The position numbers were made by a program, and so were the translations under genes. Source: DASTDH01 sp035601575 (GTDB taxonomy: Bacteria > Verrucomicrobiota > Verrucomicrobiia > Chthoniobacterales > JAFAMB01). Taken from it: a stretch of DNA of 8,784 nucleotides. The stretch is taken from positions 1 through 8,784 of the forward strand of contig DATNNZ010000338.1 in assembly GCA_035601575.1 (NCBI GenBank), read 5' to 3'. The notes below the pieces were generated by a model. The model did no database searches, was not told the DNA's origin, and saw only the letters and a list, made by a program, of their open reading frames with translations. Below are positions 6,423 through 8,784 of the stretch, in pieces. The first letter of the stretch is position 1, and the number at the start of each line of letters is the position of its first letter.

Positions 6423-7604
6423 ATGCCCAAAGTTCCAATTATCATGCCGCAACTTGGCGAATCGATCGCCGAAGCCACGATCGTGCGCTTCTGTGTCGAA
6501 GTCGGTGACGCGGTTGAGACCGATCAGGAAATCATTGAGGTCGAAACGAACAAGGCCGTAATGGGCGTTACCACTCCATGTACGGGAAGGATCGAAAGCT
6601 TTTCGGCGTCGGTCAATGAAGCGTATCCGATTGGAACTGTGCTCGGTTATGTGGAAGCGAGTGTTGAAGATGCCGAGCGGCTAAATGCCGCGGGAGCGGG
6701 GCCCATTGCAGAGCGGGCCGCTCAAATTGAGCCGGAGCCGGTTTCTTTCGAATCGAATGAAGGGGCGCGTGGAATTTCCGTTCCGATTCGATCGGAAGGC
6801 GGCCCATTCGTTTCTCCTCGAGTCAGGGCACGGATAGATGACCTGGGCTGGAGCCCACCAGAGATCGAATTGCTAGCAGGAACCGGAAAAGGCGGCAGAG
6901 TCACTGCTCGCGATCTGGAGAATTATCTGGCCGCGCTTGAATCCAGTCCCACCGAAAAAGCCTCGGCCATGCGGTTGGCCGTTTCGGACTCGATGCGCCG
7001 TAGCTGGGCTCGGCCGCTTGCGACCGCGGGCGTCGCGTTGCCGTTGGACCCTCTGCTAGATCATCGTAAGCAGATAGAAATTCCGCCGGGACCGGCTCTC
7101 TACGTCGCCAAAGCACTAGCCGTCGCCATCTCCGAACATCCGCGTTACGCCGCCCGATTGGCCGGCGATCAGCTAATATTGCCAAAGTCCATCGATATCG
7201 GAATCGCTGTCGAGGTCGAGGACGGCATAATTGTTCCGGTGATCCGCAATCTTGACCAACAACCGATCTCTAAACTAGGCAAGGTTTATCAGGATCTGGT
7301 GAGCGCTGCTCGGACGCGACGTTTGCCGGAGGAGGCCCGGGAAGGCTCGATCGCTTCGGTCACGAATTTTGGCCCCCTCGGAATCACTTGGGCTACTCCC
7401 ATTCCGTTGCCGACTGAAACGTTGATAGTCGGGCTGGGCCGAGGCGAGAAACGTCCGGTATGGGACGAAGTGCAAGGCCAATTTAAACCGATCTTGATGG
7501 CGGAACTCACAGTTACGTTCGACCACCGGATTATGGATGGAGGCGCCTCCGGTCGGCTGATTCAACGAATGATGACCTTGCTCGCCGACCCAGAAAATCT
7601 TTAG
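6423..7604 (+). CDS. Dihydrolipoamide acyltransferase (E2) of 2-oxo acid dehydrogenase complex
   Basis: A 393-residue E2 core enzyme that accepts the acyl group from E1 on its lipoyl-lysine and passes it to CoA. Domains: one N-terminal lipoyl domain (about 1-78) with MPQLGESI and the lipoylation site ETNKAVMGV (Lys44; most relatives have ETDKA); a Pro/Glu-rich linker (about 80-127); a peripheral-subunit-binding domain (129-169) with VSPRVRARIDDLG and GTGKGGRVTARDLENYL; and a CoA acyltransferase domain (about 180-393) with TNFGPLGI (314-321) and the catalytic TFDHRIMDGG (365-374: His368, Asp372). The enzyme is on the short side of the usual 400-430. The first part of the catalytic domain is atypical: SAMRLAVSDSMRRSWARPLA replaces the common R-hydrophobic-S-x-xRK-x-IA-xRM pattern. 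Catalytic residues are intact, so it is presumably active. Last gene of the E1 alpha, E1 beta, E2 operon; E3 must be encoded elsewhere. Confidence 0.93.
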   Translation: MPKVPIIMPQLGESIAEATIVRFCVEVGDAVETDQEIIEVETNKAVMGVTTPCTGRIESFSASVNEAYPIGTVLGYVEASVEDAERLNAAGAGPIAERAAQIEPEPVSFESNEGARGISVPIRSEGGPFVSPRVRARIDDLGWSPPEIELLAGTGKGGRVTARDLENYLAALESSPTEKASAMRLAVSDSMRRSWARPLATAGVALPLDPLLDHRKQIEIPPGPALYVAKALAVAISEHPRYAARLAGDQLILPKSIDIGIAVEVEDGIIVPVIRNLDQQPISKLGKVYQDLVSAARTRRLPEEAREGSIASVTNFGPLGITWATPIPLPTETLIVGLGRGEKRPVWDEVQGQFKPILMAELTVTFDHRIMDGGASGRLIQRMMTLLADPENL

Positions 7605-7914
7605 CTGCTGAAAGCATGGTTTGCGGAGCCCGCTTCGGCGCTGAGCGAATTGACCGGGGCGAACCAACTCGGCAATGGCGGCCGGACGACCGATAGATCG
7701 TCGCCCAGCCGCCGCCGAGACTACTCAAAGACCGGCCCCCCGCAGACGTGATAGCCTTCGAGCGTCAAGGACATCGGAAAAAGCATTGTCGGCATTCTCG
7801 CTCCGATCGGTTTCGCCTTCACCGGAATGCCTGTCCGATCATCTCCGGCTTTCGGCAATTCTTGGTTTGAACTTGAGAACAGAACTTGGATCAGAGCTTT
7901 CATTTGAATTTGAT
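7605..7914. other. Mostly non-coding stretch after the operon
   Basis: No convincing gene is seen. Open frames exist on both strands over 7675-8074 but resemble nothing I know and lack ribosome-binding sites. Directly after the E2 stop a weak GC-rich hairpin (CGC-TTCG-GCG within 7620-7640) has no T-run, so I cannot call a terminator. The E2 frame stays open for 48 codons past its TAG. Confidence 0.5.
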
Positions 7915-8040
7915 TTAGTGCGAGACGCCAAAGAGCTGGCCGACGAATTGGCAAAGGCCTCCCCAAAAACGAGGGTCTGCTTGCACGCAAAGCGCTACGC
8001 AAACCGCCAGCATCAGGAAACCTGTTTTCAGTTCGTTCAT
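7915..8040 (-). CDS. Possible tiny secreted or membrane peptide (41 residues)
   Basis: The ATG at 8040 opens a 41-residue frame ending in TAA at 7915-7917. The product has a signal-peptide shape: a charged start MNELK, then a hydrophobic run TGFLMLAVCVALCV (6-19), then QADPRFWGG, which could be cleaved after the Ala at 21. The remaining part is about 20 residues, aromatic and glycine-rich, with one further cysteine. No family is recognised. An in-frame TAG lies 15 bp upstream, so ATG 8040 is the only start. There is no clear Shine-Dalgarno (only a GTGGCAAG). It would be transcribed toward the E2 gene and divergently from the TPR gene. The call rests on the signal-peptide pattern alone. Confidence 0.3.
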   Translation of the reverse strand: MNELKTGFLMLAVCVALCVQADPRFWGGLCQFVGQLFGVSH

Positions 8041-8075
8041 GACTTGCCACTGCTATAGGCAGTCGGCGTGCCACG

Positions 8076-8096
8076 CATGTGACATGAGTCGCATGT
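8076..8096. promoter_or_regulatory. CATGT/ACATG palindrome cluster, possible operator
   Basis: CATGT-G-ACATG (8076-8086) is followed after AGTCG by another CATGT (8092-8096), giving two overlapping inverted repeats. It sits between the divergent small ORF (start 8040) and TPR gene (start 8291). A binding site is only a guess. Confidence 0.25.
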
Positions 8097-8163
8097 AGCT
8101 TCGCATCAGATAGTTACGCGAATGAGTGTTCTTCTGAGAGCTATTATATCCCGGTTCAACGAA

Positions 8164-8195
8164 CCCATAAGTGGGACTCCAATTCCACTTTTGGG
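8164..8195. repeat. Stem-loop with 11-bp arms between the divergent genes
   Basis: CCCATAAGTGG (8164-8174) and CCACTTTTGGG (8185-8195) are inverted with 10 of 11 pairs and a 10-base loop. No T-run follows on either strand, so it is not a standard intrinsic terminator. It could be an operator, a leader structure in the mRNA of the TPR gene, or the end of a repeat. A second inverted pair, GGGAC/GTCCC, spans 8193-8216. Confidence 0.5.
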
Positions 8196-8290
8196 ACACA
8201 ATCGCAGATCGGTCCCTTGCGGCCGAGCAGAAGTTCAGCTCTAGCGAACGTCCAATCGCGAAGCTAAACCGTATCTTTGAATAGTCGCTT

Positions 8291-8784
8291 ATGACCCCAG
8301 AGAAAGAGAAACTGGTTGAGGCCGCGATGGGTTACTTCGAACTCGGGATGCTGGATGACGCCATTGCTGAGCTCGCGCCATTGGGTGGCCGCGAGCGGCT
8401 GAGCGTTCTAAGCAGTTGGAGTGCGGCCTTACGAATGTCGGAACGATGGCCAGAAATGCTTTCGCTCACCCGAAAGATGGTCGAACTATATCCAGCAGAC
8501 GAAGAGTGTTGGGTGACTCTGGCTGATGCCACCCGGAATTCCGTCTCGGTGCAAGCAGGTTTGGAACTCCTAAGAACCGCGCGCCAGCATTTTCCGGACG
8601 ACGGCCATATTCTGTTTCAAATTGGCTGCTACTGCTGCCAACTCGGACGGCTGGACGAAGCACGGACGGCAGTGGAAGGGGCGGTCTCCAATAACCGAGT
8701 TTGGGCGAAGATCGCGGTTCAGGATCGTGATCTGAGTCCGCTCTGGCCAGAGTTCAAAAAGCGACGTTTTGGTAGTCCGTTTTA
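8291..8784 (+). CDS. TPR-repeat protein, function unknown (3' end at window edge)
   Basis: An open frame of 164 codons from ATG 8291 to the edge. The last two bases are TA, so the stop (TAA or TAG) may fall on the next base and the protein may be essentially complete. The sequence is helical with tetratricopeptide-repeat character: EAAMGYFELGMLDDAIAEL (10-28), a middle repeat around MVELYPADEECWVTLADATR, and a well-formed repeat GHILFQIGCYCCQLGRLDEA followed by AVEGAVSNN. TPRs form superhelical protein-binding scaffolds, and no catalytic motif, signal peptide or membrane segment is visible. A Cys-rich patch (GCYCC) sits in the last repeat. No Shine-Dalgarno precedes the ATG; the frame and the immediate start of the TPR pattern support this start. 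It is separated from the dehydrogenase operon by almost 700 bp, so it is a separate unit. Its partner and role cannot be inferred. Confidence 0.82.
   Translation, partial: MTPEKEKLVEAAMGYFELGMLDDAIAELAPLGGRERLSVLSSWSAALRMSERWPEMLSLTRKMVELYPADEECWVTLADATRNSVSVQAGLELLRTARQHFPDDGHILFQIGCYCCQLGRLDEARTAVEGAVSNNRVWAKIAVQDRDLSPLWPEFKKRRFGSPF

Noticed and set aside
7615..7645. Intrinsic terminator after E2
   Set aside because: The GC hairpin is short and no T-run follows.
7275..7667. 130-codon minus-strand ORF
   Set aside because: Antisense to the E2 catalytic domain; shadow frame.
7605..7751. In-frame 48-codon extension after the E2 TAG (possible readthrough)
   Set aside because: E2 already ends at the normal place for the family after the catalytic domain; no readthrough signal is recognised.
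7675..8058. 127-codon plus-strand ORF and the 117-codon minus-strand ORF over the same bases
   Set aside because: Both are open by chance in GC-rich DNA, without ribosome-binding sites or recognisable motifs; the 60-codon sub-frame from 7903 also has no start signal.
1..8784. CRISPR array, tRNA or rRNA genes
   Set aside because: No regularly spaced direct repeats and no recognisable tRNA or rRNA sequence were seen by eye on either strand; a covariance search was not possible.

Overview
The window looks like a chromosomal stretch from a Gram-negative bacterium of roughly 50-55% GC, most likely Verrucomicrobiota (soil, Spartobacteria-like). This is an inference. It rests on a bacterial proteasome-type locus outside Actinobacteria, a TonB-dependent receptor relic (which implies an outer membrane), and palindromic intergenic repeats of a kind I associate with that group. 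Acidobacteriota or another phylum with a UBact-type system cannot be excluded.

Left part (1-3403, minus strand): a Pup/UBact-proteasome locus. It holds arc/mpa, the AAA+ unfoldase ring ATPase, followed 22 bp later by a Dop/PafA-family ligase-like enzyme (most like depupylase Dop) that runs off the left edge. Any pup/UBact, prcB/prcA and pafA genes would lie to the left, outside the window. This ARC has no C-terminal GQYL-type tail for docking on a 20S core. One possible small gene and one possible decayed gene lie just upstream of arc.

Middle part (3361-4397): an eroding vitamin B12 uptake locus and repeats. A cobalamin-riboswitch-like leader on the plus strand is followed by a short, broken remnant of a BtuB-like TonB-dependent receptor. 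Directly against the remnant sits a ~373-bp element with two long imperfect inverted arms (~130 bp each) built from small palindromes, and then a further short hairpin repeat.

Right-centre part (4398-7604, plus strand): a compact three-gene operon for a 2-oxo acid dehydrogenase complex: E1 alpha and E1 beta (thiamine-diphosphate decarboxylase) and the lipoyl-bearing E2 acyltransferase. Spacings are 3 bp and 24 bp. No E3 (dihydrolipoamide dehydrogenase) is in the window. The substrate (pyruvate, branched-chain 2-oxo acid or acetoin) cannot be fixed from sequence alone.

Right part (7605-8784): about 690 bp of mostly non-coding DNA with one doubtful tiny secreted-peptide ORF on the minus strand, a strong stem-loop and a short palindromic cluster. 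A TPR-repeat protein gene on the plus strand then reaches the right edge, apparently within a base of its stop codon.
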